This document shows, one piece after another, positions 16,537 through 24,771 of a DNA stretch of 64,000 bases. Within the stretch, counting starts at the first letter, position 1. Each line of letters starts with the position of its first letter. The stretch covers positions 1,116,001-1,180,000 of the forward strand of contig NZ_CP063832.1 of assembly GCF_023277925.1 (NCBI RefSeq), in the 5' to 3' direction. The translations under genes and the position numbers were made by a program. Source of the DNA: Pseudomonas entomophila (GTDB taxonomy: Bacteria; Pseudomonadota; Gammaproteobacteria; Pseudomonadales; Pseudomonadaceae). Under the pieces are notes generated by a model, which ran no database searches, was not told the origin of the DNA, and saw only the letters and a program-made list of their open reading frames with translations.

Positions 16537-19500
16537 GGCCATCGTGCAGCTCGCGCTCCAGGTTCTGCAGGCTGTCTCGCAGACGTTCGAGCGCCGGGGC
16601 CAGCGGCTGATGCTGGGCAATGGCCTGCTCGAGTGTTTCACAATCCTGGACCACGGCCCTGACCTTGAGCATCCTGGCGCCACCCTTGATTCGATGCACC
16701 AATAGCGTCAGGGCTGCTGGCCTGGGTTCCGCGCCCAAGGCATGCAGGGCCTGCAGGTCTTCGCCGTTGCTTTGCGCCAATTGTTGGAGCAGGCGGCGGG
16801 TCAGTTGCGTATCGTCCTGGGTGAGGTGGCGCAATAGTTCCAGGTCGAATCCGCTGGCGCGCGGCGGGGCTTGCTCCAGCGCCGGTGTAATGGCGCCGAT
16901 AGGCGCCAGGGCAGCCTTGAGCGTCTGTAGCCCGATGGGTTTGAACAGGCACTCGTCCATGCCGCTTTCCAGGCAGCGCTGGCGTTCCTCGGCCTGGGCA
17001 TTGGCGGTGACGCCGATGATGTAGCAGGCAGGCAACTTGCCTTGATGTTCCAAGCCACGAATCCGGTGGGTCAGCTCATGGCCATCCATCATGGGCATGC
17101 TGCAGTCGGTGATCACCACATCGAAGCGGTTCGCCTGCCACAACGCCAGAGCCGCCTCGCCCTGGTCGGCCAGCGCCACACGGTGGCCGAGCGAACGCAA
17201 CTGTTTGTCGAGCAGCAGCAGGTTGGCGGGATAGTCATCCACCACCAGTATGTGCAGCGGGCCGTTCATGGACGAGGACACGATTTTCGCGGGGGATTCG
17301 GTTACCGGAGCACTGGCGCTTGCCAGCCTGAGGTGGACATCGACTTGGGTGCCCAGGCCTTCGATGCTCTGCAGGGTAAGTTCGCCCCCCATGAGTTCGC
17401 ACAGGTTGCGGCTGATCACCAGGCCCAGACCGGCGCCCTGGCGGGCCTGTTGGCTTCCGACCTGGGAGAAGGCGCTGAACAGCCTGGCCTGGTCGCTGGC
17501 GCTGATGCCCTTGCCGGTATCCTTCACCTGCAACGCCACTTGAAGGCCAGGCTTGCCGAGGGTGTTCGTCGTCAGCGTGACATCGATCTGCCCTTGATCG
17601 GTGAACTTGGTGGCATTGCTCAACAGGTTCGACAGCACTTGCTTGAAGCGCAGGGGGTCGACGCATACCCAGCACGGCGCGTCGGGCAATGTCGCGTGCA
17701 GTTGCAGGCCCTTGAGCCTGGCATTGCCCTCGAAGACCCGAATGGTGGCCTTGACCAGGCCGGTCAAGTCGGTGGCCACCGGTTGCAAGGTCATGTGCCC
17801 GGACTCGATGCGCGAGATATCGAGTACATCGCCGATCAGGTCGAGCAGGCCGATTGCCGACCCGTGGGCGGTTTCCAGCGCCTGGGTGTCGCTGTGGCCA
17901 CGACGACTGTCCTCCAGGGCCAGTTCCAGCAAGCCGATCACCGCGTTCATCGGGGTGCGGATTTCGTGGCTCATGACCGCCAGGAAGGTACTTTTCGCCT
18001 GGCTGGCCTGTTCGGCGTCGTTTTTCGCCTGGCGCAACTGTTCGAGCAGCCCGCGGCTGAGCGCAAGCTGTTGCTGCAGGGCGCGTTCGGCGTCGGTGCG
18101 CTGGTGGATCAGTTTGCGCAGGTAAGTGTTCCAGAACACCACGCCCGCCAGCAGCACACCGGCCAGCACCAGCACCTGAAGCGCCAGTGTGCGGTAGTTG
18201 CGCCAGGGGCTGTCGCTGACCACGGCGTTGGTGCGCCAGCGGTTGACCAGTTGCTCCTGCTCGTCAGGCGGGATGCTTAACAGGGCCTTGTCGAGGATGC
18301 CCTGCAGTTGGGGCAGTGCGGGGTTCACGGCAAAGGCGGCGAGTGCCGGTTCATCGCCCTGCAGCCCGGCGACCCGCAGGCGGCCCTTGAACACCTGGTT
18401 GATGAAGTAGACGGCGTTGACCTGCGAGCTCACGGCCACGTCGGCGTCGCCATTGGCCACGGCCTCCATGAGTTGCAGGGGGTTCTCCGCTTCATATACA
18501 CGCATGCTGGGGGATTCGCGCAGCAGCTCCTTGGTCAGCGGCGAGCCACGCAGCAGCGCTACGCGCTGGCTGCTCAGGGGCTGGTTCGCAGGTAACGGCG
18601 CGGCGTCCTGGCGCATCACCAGGACGCGCGGGCTGATCATGTACGGGCGGGTGTAGCGCAGACGCTGGGCGCGGTCGTTGCCATAGCCGATGGCGCCGAT
18701 CATGTCGACCTTGCCCTGGGCGGTGGCCTCGACCATGTCCTCGAACGACTCGGACTCGACGATCTGGAAGTTCAGGCCGGTGCGCAGGCTGATACGCTGC
18801 AGCAGGTCCAGGGCGATGCCGCGTGGTTGCTGCTGGCTGTCGGTGAAGCTCAAGGGCGCCAGGGTCGTGTTGATCATCACCCGAATGGTCGGGTGGCTGG
18901 CGATCCAGCTGCGCTCCTCGGCGGTGAGCGCGTCCAGCCGGCGGTCGAGCAACAGGCTGGTGCTGCCGCTGGTCCAGCGCCGCAGGATGTTCAGCCGCTC
19001 GCTGTCGGCGACACGGCTGAGGGCCGTGTCCACCAGGCGTAGCAGGCGCGCGTTGTCGCGAGCCAGGGCAAAGGCGAAGGTGCTGACTGGTACTTTGACG
19101 AAGTGGTCGACCTTGACCATGCCCTGGAAACCCTTGGCAATCATGTAGTCGCTGCTGATCGCATCGCCCAGGTAGGCGTCGGCCTGGCCCAGTGCCACCG
19201 CGGCGATACCGGCCAGCGTTGAGCGATAGAGCGTGACGTGGGCGCGGGGATAGAGCTTTTTCACGGCCTGCAGGGGCAGGTAATGGTCGACCATGGCCAG
19301 CTTGCGCCCGGCCAGGGCATCGTCCTCGCCCAGGGCGGCGCGCTGGCGCGACACGATCACCGCCAGGTCGTCGGCGTAGGGCTGGCTGAGGGCGAGCTCG
19401 GCATCGTTGGCCTCGAAGGCATTGGAGGTGCCCAGCAAGTCGATCTCGCTGCTGCGCAATGCGGCGATGGCCTGCGCGCGATTGCTATAACGACGGATCT

Positions 19501-19792
19501 CGATGGGGACGCCCAACTGCTCGGCGATCAGGCCGGCGTAGTCGGCGCTCAGTCCTTCGTAGTCGGCTTGGCTGGTGTTGATGTCGAACGGTGGGTAGTC
19601 GGGGCGCGAACTGCCGAGCACCAGCGTCTTGCGCGCGGCGAGCCACTGGCGATCGTGCGCATCGAGCGCCAGTGGTTGTGCTGCGCTCAGGGCGCGTGCC
19701 AGCAAATGGCGGCTTTCGCTGGGGGATTGCGCCGCAGCGGACAACGACAGCAGTGCGGCCAGCAGCACGCACGGCAGGGTGCGCCCGATCAT
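16511..19792 (-). CDS. BvgS/EvgS-like hybrid sensor kinase
   Basis: A 1093-residue unorthodox kinase. Order: signal peptide (1-21), two tandem periplasmic SBP_bac_3 (Venus flytrap) domains at about 52-270 and 300-515, TM near 535-555, a coiled linker, HisKA with His609 ([11 protein letters not shown]), HATPase_c (about 715-830, [16 protein letters not shown]), receiver with Asp896 ([13 protein letters not shown]) and HPt with His1033 (VHRIKGGA). This is the BvgS/EvgS plan, with a His-Asp-His relay to a separate regulator and a small-molecule signal read by the flytrap domains. The LuxR-type regulator gene ends three bases upstream, so the pair is co-transcribed. The ligand is unknown. Confidence 0.92.
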   Translation of the reverse strand: MIGRTLPCVLLAALLSLSAAAQSPSESRHLLARALSAAQPLALDAHDRQWLAARKTLVLGSSRPDYPPFDINTSQADYEGLSADYAGLIAEQLGVPIEIRRYSNRAQAIAALRSSEIDLLGTSNAFEANDAELALSQPYADDLAVIVSRQRAALGEDDALAGRKLAMVDHYLPLQAVKKLYPRAHVTLYRSTLAGIAAVALGQADAYLGDAISSDYMIAKGFQGMVKVDHFVKVPVSTFAFALARDNARLLRLVDTALSRVADSERLNILRRWTSGSTSLLLDRRLDALTAEERSWIASHPTIRVMINTTLAPLSFTDSQQQPRGIALDLLQRISLRTGLNFQIVESESFEDMVEATAQGKVDMIGAIGYGNDRAQRLRYTRPYMISPRVLVMRQDAAPLPANQPLSSQRVALLRGSPLTKELLRESPSMRVYEAENPLQLMEAVANGDADVAVSSQVNAVYFINQVFKGRLRVAGLQGDEPALAAFAVNPALPQLQGILDKALLSIPPDEQEQLVNRWRTNAVVSDSPWRNYRTLALQVLVLAGVLLAGVVFWNTYLRKLIHQRTDAERALQQQLALSRGLLEQLRQAKNDAEQASQAKSTFLAVMSHEIRTPMNAVIGLLELALEDSRRGHSDTQALETAHGSAIGLLDLIGDVLDISRIESGHMTLQPVATDLTGLVKATIRVFEGNARLKGLQLHATLPDAPCWVCVDPLRFKQVLSNLLSNATKFTDQGQIDVTLTTNTLGKPGLQVALQVKDTGKGISASDQARLFSAFSQVGSQQARQGAGLGLVISRNLCELMGGELTLQSIEGLGTQVDVHLRLASASAPVTESPAKIVSSSMNGPLHILVVDDYPANLLLLDKQLRSLGHRVALADQGEAALALWQANRFDVVITDCSMPMMDGHELTHRIRGLEHQGKLPACYIIGVTANAQAEERQRCLESGMDECLFKPIGLQTLKAALAPIGAITPALEQAPPRASGFDLELLRHLTQDDTQLTRRLLQQLAQSNGEDLQALHALGAEPRPAALTLLVHRIKGGARMLKVRAVVQDCETLEQAIAQHQPLAPALERLRDSLQNLERELHDGLSAIAESS

Positions 19793-19795
19793 CGG

Positions 19796-20410
19796 TCAGG
19801 CCACGTTGTTGCGTTTGGCCAGGTCGACCATTTCCACCAGCGACTCGGCCTTGAGCTTTTCCAGAATCCGGCCGCGGTAGGTGCTGATGGTCTTGGCGCT
19901 GAGGTTCATCTGCTGGCCGATCAGCTTGTTGCTCTGCCCGGCGCAGAGGCGGCGCAGCACTTCCATTTCGCGGTTGGACAGACTGCCCAGGCGCTCTTTC
20001 TCGCTGTCCAGGGTGTTGCTGTTGACCGCCATCTGCGGGAAGGTCGAGTAGCCCTTGACCAGTGCCTTGAGGGCGAAGAGCAGGGCGTCGAGATCCTCGT
20101 CCTTGTTGACGAATGCACTGATGCCGGCATCCATGCAGCGGCGCACGTAGAGGTCGGCGGGTTGGCCGGTGAGGGCCATGATCCGGGGCGCGGGCACGAG
20201 CAGCTTAAGGCGCTTGATCACTTCCATGCCGTCGAGGTCGGGCAGGCCGATGTCGAGAATTACCACCTCGGCCTTCGTTTCCGCGGCCAGGCGCGCGGCT
20301 TCTTTGCCTTTGCCGGTTTCACCGACGATGGTGAATCGCTCTTTTTCAAGCAGCATGCGCACGGCCAGCCGGACAATGTGGTGGTCATCGACCAACAGCA
20401 CGGATGTCAT
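19796..20410 (-). CDS. LuxR/NarL-type response regulator, partner of the hybrid kinase
   Basis: A 204-residue protein with an N-terminal receiver (acidic D8-D9, phosphoacceptor Asp53 in VVILDIGLPDLDG) and a C-terminal LuxR helix-turn-helix (LSNREMEVLRRLCAGQSNKL, then LSAKTISTYRGRI). It is the obvious acceptor from HPt His1033 of the kinase encoded directly after it, as in BvgA/EvgA. The 207 bases upstream hold no gene. They contain an inverted repeat TTTTGT-N11-ACAAAA at 20553-20575 that could be a regulatory site. Confidence 0.9.
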   Translation of the reverse strand: MTSVLLVDDHHIVRLAVRMLLEKERFTIVGETGKGKEAARLAAETKAEVVILDIGLPDLDGMEVIKRLKLLVPAPRIMALTGQPADLYVRRCMDAGISAFVNKDEDLDALLFALKALVKGYSTFPQMAVNSNTLDSEKERLGSLSNREMEVLRRLCAGQSNKLIGQQMNLSAKTISTYRGRILEKLKAESLVEMVDLAKRNNVA

Positions 20411-20617
20411 GGGGAACTCCTGTTGATGTGGACCCGCTTCCTGTTTCCGTTCGAAAGTCGTTTCGCGGGTCAGCTGTAGGCAGCGCGCACCTTACGGGGA
20501 TTCAGGATCCTTGGTAATAGGCGAGTATAGGTGTGTTGATTATGCGCAGCTATTTTGTTGAAAAGTCCTACAAAAGGAGGCTGGGCACACCTCCGTTGAA
20601 GCTGTCTGGGAAGGGGG

Positions 20618-20860
20618 TCAGGCGCAGGCTGAGTGCTTTTTGATCACTCGCTGGGTGGAGGCAGGGTTGTTGTCCAGCGCCTTGCCGGTACGGGTCGGCC
20701 GCGAGACGAGCTGGCCACCGCAGTTGGGGCACTGGTGGTGGAAATGCCGATCATTGCACGCGCGGCAGAACGTGCATTCGAAGGAGCAGATCAGCGCGTC
20801 CGGGCTTTCGGCTGGCAGGTCACGGTCACAGCACTCACAGTTGGGGCGTAGTTCGAGCAT
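20618..20860 (-). CDS. DUF1272 zinc-ribbon-like protein
   Basis: An 80-residue protein with eight cysteines and several histidines arranged as CECC, C-x3-C-x2-C-x2-C and a final CPNCGG, plus HFHHQ. This is the DUF1272 pattern and suggests one or two structural metal sites. The C-terminal 25 residues are polar and probably flexible. It is last in the minus-strand series after cobM, 65 bases further on, so it could be co-transcribed with the cobalamin genes. No function is established, and a link to cobalamin or metal handling is only positional. Confidence 0.8.
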   Translation of the reverse strand: MLELRPNCECCDRDLPAESPDALICSFECTFCRACNDRHFHHQCPNCGGQLVSRPTRTGKALDNNPASTQRVIKKHSACA

Positions 20861-20925
20861 GTTGGGGTTTCCAGTAGGCGTGAAAGCCCCAGTGTGCTAC
20901 GACGTGAGGGGTGGCGGCAAATGGC

Positions 20926-21678
20926 TCATGGGCCGGGCCGGTAGAGGTGGGCGTGCCCGGCGCGGTAAAGGGCCGAATCGGCGAAGGGGGCATCCCCCAG
21001 TACATGGCCGACGAGGATCAGCGCTGTGCGCCGGAAGCCTTTGGCCGCTACGCGCTCGACGATATCCGCCAGAGTGCCCTTGGCCCAGTCCTGGTCCGGC
21101 CATGTGGCGCGGTGCACCACCGCGACAGGGCAGTCGGCGCCGTAGTGGGGCAACAGTTCGGTGACGATTCGGGCGAGGTGCTTGACCCCCAGATGGATGG
21201 CCAAGGTGCTGCGGTGCCGGGCCAGGTCGGCCAACTGCTCCCCGGGTGGCATCGGCGAGCTGTCGCCGTAGCGGGTGAGAATCACGGTTTGCGCCACGTC
21301 GGGCAGGGTCAGTTCGCACCCCAGCAGGGCGGCGCTGGCAGCGGTCGCGGTGACGCCCGGCACGATCTGGTAATCGATGGCCAGCTCGCGCAGGTGGCGA
21401 ATCTGCTCGCCGATGGCGCCGTACAGGCTGGGGTCGCCGCTGTGCACCCGAGCCACATCGTGGCCAGCGGCGTGGGCCTGGCGCATGGCCTCGACGATCT
21501 GCTCCAGATGCAGTTCGGCGCTGTTGATCACGGTCTGGGCGGTGTGCCCTTCGAGCACGGCGGGAGGCACCAGGGAGCCGGCATAGATGATCACCGGGCA
21601 CTGGCGGATCAGGCGCTGGCCCTTCACCGTGATCAGTTCCGGGTCGCCGGGGCCGGCGCCGATGAAGTAGACCGTCAT
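20926..21678 (-). CDS. cobM: CobM, precorrin-4 C11-methyltransferase
   Basis: A 250-residue SAM-dependent tetrapyrrole methyltransferase. The N-terminal GAGPGDPELITVKG motif, the AGSLVP segment, GHDVARVHSGDPSLYGA and the VPGVTATAASAA loop are diagnostic of the CobM/CbiF branch. It methylates precorrin-4 at C-11 to give precorrin-5 in the aerobic cobalamin pathway. It lies 28 bases after cobE in the cbtB-cbtA-cobE-cobM series, under a cobalamin riboswitch. Confidence 0.94.
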   Translation of the reverse strand: MTVYFIGAGPGDPELITVKGQRLIRQCPVIIYAGSLVPPAVLEGHTAQTVINSAELHLEQIVEAMRQAHAAGHDVARVHSGDPSLYGAIGEQIRHLRELAIDYQIVPGVTATAASAALLGCELTLPDVAQTVILTRYGDSSPMPPGEQLADLARHRSTLAIHLGVKHLARIVTELLPHYGADCPVAVVHRATWPDQDWAKGTLADIVERVAAKGFRRTALILVGHVLGDAPFADSALYRAGHAHLYRPGP

Positions 21679-21706
21679 GGGAATTCCTTGCAGGTGGGAG
21701 GGCGGA

Positions 21707-22117
21707 TTATCCGCCGATGGCCAGGGCCAGGGTGGCGCCAGCCAGGGTCTGTTTCGGGATGTGCAGGCGTGGCGGCGTGAATGCCTGGCCGGCCAGGGCC
21801 AGTGCCGCGCTTTCGGCTACGCCCCAGCAGCCGGTCTGGGCGTAGGCGACGGCGGAGCGCTGGGTGAGCTGCGCTTCGAAACCGAGCAGATGTGGGGCAT
21901 CGAAGCAGATGAACGGCAACCCCAGGCGCTCAGCCAGCGCCAGCAAGCCGGGCTCACGCGCCTTGGGCGTGATGCTGGCGATGCCGCGCAGGCAGGAAAG
22001 GGGCAAGGCGTGAAGGGTCAGGGTCTGGCGCAGCAGCACCGAGAGTGTCTCGACCGGGCAGCCGCGACGGCAGCCAAAGCCGGCGTACAACGCCGGCTGA
22101 GCGGGATGCAGGGACAT
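21707..22117 (-). CDS. cobE: CobE (CbiG C-terminal-like) cobalamin biosynthesis protein
   Basis: A 136-residue protein of the CobE/CbiG_C family. It has the N-terminal GFGCRRGCPVETL motif, the ITPKAREPGLLALAERLGLP segment and a C-terminal GVAESAALALAG motif. CobE is needed in the aerobic pathway near the precorrin-3B/4 steps, though its exact role is debated. I take the ATG inside the cbtA stop (TGATG overlap) rather than a TTG one codon earlier. Confidence 0.9.
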   Translation of the reverse strand: MSLHPAQPALYAGFGCRRGCPVETLSVLLRQTLTLHALPLSCLRGIASITPKAREPGLLALAERLGLPFICFDAPHLLGFEAQLTQRSAVAYAQTGCWGVAESAALALAGQAFTPPRLHIPKQTLAGATLALAIGG

Positions 22118-22812
22118 CAAGCGTGGCTGGAGCGACGGTAGAGCCAGGCGCTGAGCAGGCCCAGCGCCAGCCAGAAGGCGGCGTTGGTCAGCCAGGAGGC
22201 GATCTTGAACTGCGCTTCGAGGGCTTCCGGCGCCAGGCTCTCATGCACGGGCGGTTGCGGCGCGCCGATGACATGGGGGATGACCAGCAGGGCGACGCCG
22301 ATCACCTTGAGCAGCCAGTGACGGGCGAACACCAGCAATGCCAAACCTGCTGCGGTTGCAGCGGCGGTAGCGACCCACCAGGTCTGGCGTTGGCCAAGGT
22401 CGGCGGCGGCAGTGCCAGGTAGTTCGGGTGGCAGGCCCAGGGTCGGGGCCAGGCAGAACACGGCGAAACCGGCCAGGCCCCAGAGCGCGCCGGTGCTGAC
22501 ACGGCCAGGCTCGCGCAGGCTGTACAGCGCGGCAAGGATCAGGGCGAAGCCTACCGCCACTACCAGGTTGCCGCCGGTGGTGGACAGCACACGCTGCCAG
22601 CCATCCTCCGGCGCCCAGGCTTCGGCGCTGTGCTCATGTTCGTGGGGCGCGGCGGCCTCGCCATGCGCGTGGTGTTCGGCGGCGGGGGCGGCGTTCTCGT
22701 AGGTTTCCGCCTGGAGAATCAGCGGAGCGACCCAGAAGCTTTGCAGCAGGGTCAACAGCAGGGCGGCCAGCAGCCCGCTGAAGCCCGCGGTACGGGCGAT
22801 GCGCGTGATCAT
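22117..22812 (-). CDS. cbtA: CbtA, cobalt transporter subunit
   Basis: A 231-residue integral membrane protein of the CbtA family with about five to six transmembrane segments and a His-rich loop after TM1 (EHHAHGEAAAPHEHEHS, near residues 45-62) suited to Co2+ capture. A longer reading is possible upstream but would overlap cbtB; the ATG ten bases after the cbtB stop is preferred. With CbtB it forms a predicted B12-regulated cobalt importer, consistent with the riboswitch upstream. Confidence 0.9.
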   Translation of the reverse strand: MITRIARTAGFSGLLAALLLTLLQSFWVAPLILQAETYENAAPAAEHHAHGEAAAPHEHEHSAEAWAPEDGWQRVLSTTGGNLVVAVGFALILAALYSLREPGRVSTGALWGLAGFAVFCLAPTLGLPPELPGTAAADLGQRQTWWVATAAATAAGLALLVFARHWLLKVIGVALLVIPHVIGAPQPPVHESLAPEALEAQFKIASWLTNAAFWLALGLLSAWLYRRSSHA

Positions 22813-22822
22813 GCGGGCGTAC

Positions 22823-23008
22823 TCAGTGGCAGGGGAAGGCGGCGCTGTGGCGGGTATCATGAGCGGCGTTGTGCACCGCCTCGATGTGCGAGAAACCGGC
22901 GAAGTAGACCAGGCACAGGCCGAGCAGGCTGGCACCGATGGCGATGATCATGCGCTGGCTGAGGCTGACGGGGGTGGCGATGCTGTGTTTCGTGCTGGTG
23001 ATGGGCAT
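22823..23008 (-). CDS. cbtB: CbtB, small cobalt transporter subunit
   Basis: A 61-residue protein with a single transmembrane helix (about residues 19-38) and the characteristic C-terminal metal-binding tail containing HIEAVHNAAHDTRHSA. This is the CbtB signature. GAGG lies upstream of the ATG. It is the first gene after the minus-strand cobalamin riboswitch and precedes cbtA. Confidence 0.9.
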   Translation of the reverse strand: MPITSTKHSIATPVSLSQRMIIAIGASLLGLCLVYFAGFSHIEAVHNAAHDTRHSAAFPCH

Positions 23009-23127
23009 GACGCGTTCCTCTGCTGTTGCTTTTGTCGGGCATTGGGGCAACGGGCAAGCGCGGCGACCCCGGGCGAAGCTCGCCCAGGTATGCGACAGCG
23101 CCCGCCCACCGCGGGGTGTTCATGTGG

Positions 23128-23325
23128 CGTCAGGCCGGTCTCCGGGCTGGCGAGGTGGAGCGGGGCTCCGTTGTTGGCGTCACCTTCCCATGCCGTGTCG
23201 ACGGGCACAGTGGTCAAGACGCTTCACTCGCTTACCGTTGCGGGGGCAGCACCGGCATTGTCCGGCCTCTTGCAAAGAGACGCGTGACGCACCGGTTTCC
23301 CGTTTCACCCCAAGGGGGCACCTGA
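23128..23325 (-). ncRNA. cobalamin riboswitch upstream of cbtB
   Basis: Read on the minus strand, the element has the conserved AdoCbl-riboswitch blocks in order: GGGAAACCGGTG, then GCCGGTGCTGCCCCCGCAAC with GGTAAGCG, the B12-box-like ACCACTGTG, GGGAAGGTGACG, and a final GAGCCCGGAGACCGGCC. It lies about 120 bases before cbtB. It should lower cbtB-cbtA-cobE-cobM expression when cobalamin is plentiful. The boundaries are approximate. Confidence 0.92.
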
Positions 23326-23410
23326 ACGCAGTGCGCTAGCAAATCATGGGGCGAACCTTGCGTCAATGGCGGCGGCGGTTGACCGCAAGGCAGGCTCTGC
23401 GTAGCCTTGC

Positions 23411-23585
23411 CGCTTCGAGGTTCTCCGGCGTTGGCCGGAGCTAAGACGGGAACGCGGTCGATGCCGCGGCTGCCCCCGCAACTGTAGGCACTGGAACGGA
23501 TCGGCACAGCCACTGCGCACGCGCGGGAAGGCGCCATCCAGCTGGCATTCTTGTCGGCGCAGTGCGAGCCAGGAGACCTGCCTCG
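23411..23585 (+). ncRNA. cobalamin riboswitch upstream of cobW
   Basis: The conserved series GACGGGAACGCGGT, GCGGCTGCCCCCGCAACTGT, the B12 box AGCCACTG (23508-23515), GCGCGGGAAGGCG and GCGAGCCAGGAGACCTGCC is present in the right order. It lies about 115 bases before cobW and diverges from the cbtB riboswitch, so both arms of the cobalamin region share feedback control by the end product. The boundaries are approximate. Confidence 0.92.
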
Positions 23586-23700
23586 TGACGTTTTCGACTT
23601 TCAACCGGGCGGGGTGATCCGGTGGCGAACCAGCCAGGCCGGCACGGCCCGTGGCTATCGTCCTGCATGCCCGCGCCACAGCCGCCAAGGGCACCGCGAC

Positions 23701-24768
23701 ATGAAAACACTGGCCAAGCTCCCCGTCACCATCGTTACCGGCTTCCTCGGCTCGGGCAAGACCACCTTGCTCCGCCATATGCTCGACAACGCCCAGGGCC
23801 GCCGCATCGCGGTGATCGTCAACGAGTTCGGCGAGCTGGGCATCGATGGCGAAATTCTCAAACAGTGCAGCATCGGTTGCAGCGAAGAAGAGGCCAATGG
23901 CCGCGTCTATGAGCTGGCCAACGGTTGCCTGTGCTGCACGGTGCAGGAAGAGTTCTTCCCGGTGATGCGCGAACTGGTGGCCCGTCGCGGCGACCTGGAC
24001 CACATCCTCATCGAAACCAGCGGCCTGGCGCTGCCCAAGCCTCTGGTCCAGGCCTTCCAGTGGCCGGAAATCCGCAACGCCTGCACCGTCGACGCGGTGA
24101 TCACCGTGGTCGACAGCCCGGCCGTGGCAGCGGGCACCTTCGCCGCCTACCCGGACCAGGTCGACGCCCAGCGCAAGCTCGACCCCAACCTCGACCATGA
24201 GTCGCCCCTGCACGAACTGTTCGCCGACCAACTGGCCAGCGCCGACCTGGTGGTGTTGAACAAGGCCGACCTGATTGATTCAGAAGGCTTGGCCAAGGTC
24301 CGCGCCGAAGTGGCCGAAGAGCTGCCGCCGGCGGTCAAGGTGATCGAGGCCAGCAGCGGTCGCCTGCCGCTGGAGGTGTTGCTGGGCGTGGGTGCCGAGT
24401 CCGAGGCGCATATCGATGGCCGGCGCACCCACCACGATTCGCACCACGATGGCGATGACCATGACGACCATGACCACGACGCCTTCGACTCCATTTCCCT
24501 CGACCTGCCCGAAGCCGACGAAAGCCTGTTGCTCGACGCCCTCACGCAACTGGTCACCGAGTTCGGCATCCTGCGCGCCAAGGGCTTCGCCGCCATCCCC
24601 GGCAAGCCGATGCGCCTGCTGATCCAGGGCGTGGGCACCCGCTTCGACAAGCACTTCGACCGCGCCTGGCGCAACGAAGAGCCGCGCATCACCCGCCTGG
24701 TGCTGATCGGCCAGGACCTCGATGCCGCGCAACTGGAAGCGCGCCTGCGCCAGGCCCTGGGCGCCTGA
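23701..24768 (+). CDS. cobW: CobW, GTP-dependent cobalt chaperone
   Basis: A 355-residue G3E GTPase. Walker A GFLGSGKTT begins at residue 14, the metal-binding CxCC motif is at residues 76-79 (GCLCC), followed by ETSGLALP and the guanine specificity motif NKAD. A His/Asp-rich segment (HHDSHHDGDDHDDHDHD) near residues 240-260 precedes the CobW C-terminal domain. CobW is thought to deliver Co2+ to the CobN chelatase, which is encoded three bases downstream. The ATG is chosen because the upstream extension runs into the riboswitch. Confidence 0.94.
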   Translation: MKTLAKLPVTIVTGFLGSGKTTLLRHMLDNAQGRRIAVIVNEFGELGIDGEILKQCSIGCSEEEANGRVYELANGCLCCTVQEEFFPVMRELVARRGDLDHILIETSGLALPKPLVQAFQWPEIRNACTVDAVITVVDSPAVAAGTFAAYPDQVDAQRKLDPNLDHESPLHELFADQLASADLVVLNKADLIDSEGLAKVRAEVAEELPPAVKVIEASSGRLPLEVLLGVGAESEAHIDGRRTHHDSHHDGDDHDDHDHDAFDSISLDLPEADESLLLDALTQLVTEFGILRAKGFAAIPGKPMRLLIQGVGTRFDKHFDRAWRNEEPRITRLVLIGQDLDAAQLEARLRQALGA

Positions 24769-24771
24769 CCC

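Noticed and set aside
20553..20575. TTTTGT-N11-ACAAAA as a GacA-type upstream site
   Set aside because: It does not match the TGTAAG-N6-CTTACA consensus and is one base short. It is kept only as an unassigned inverted repeat.
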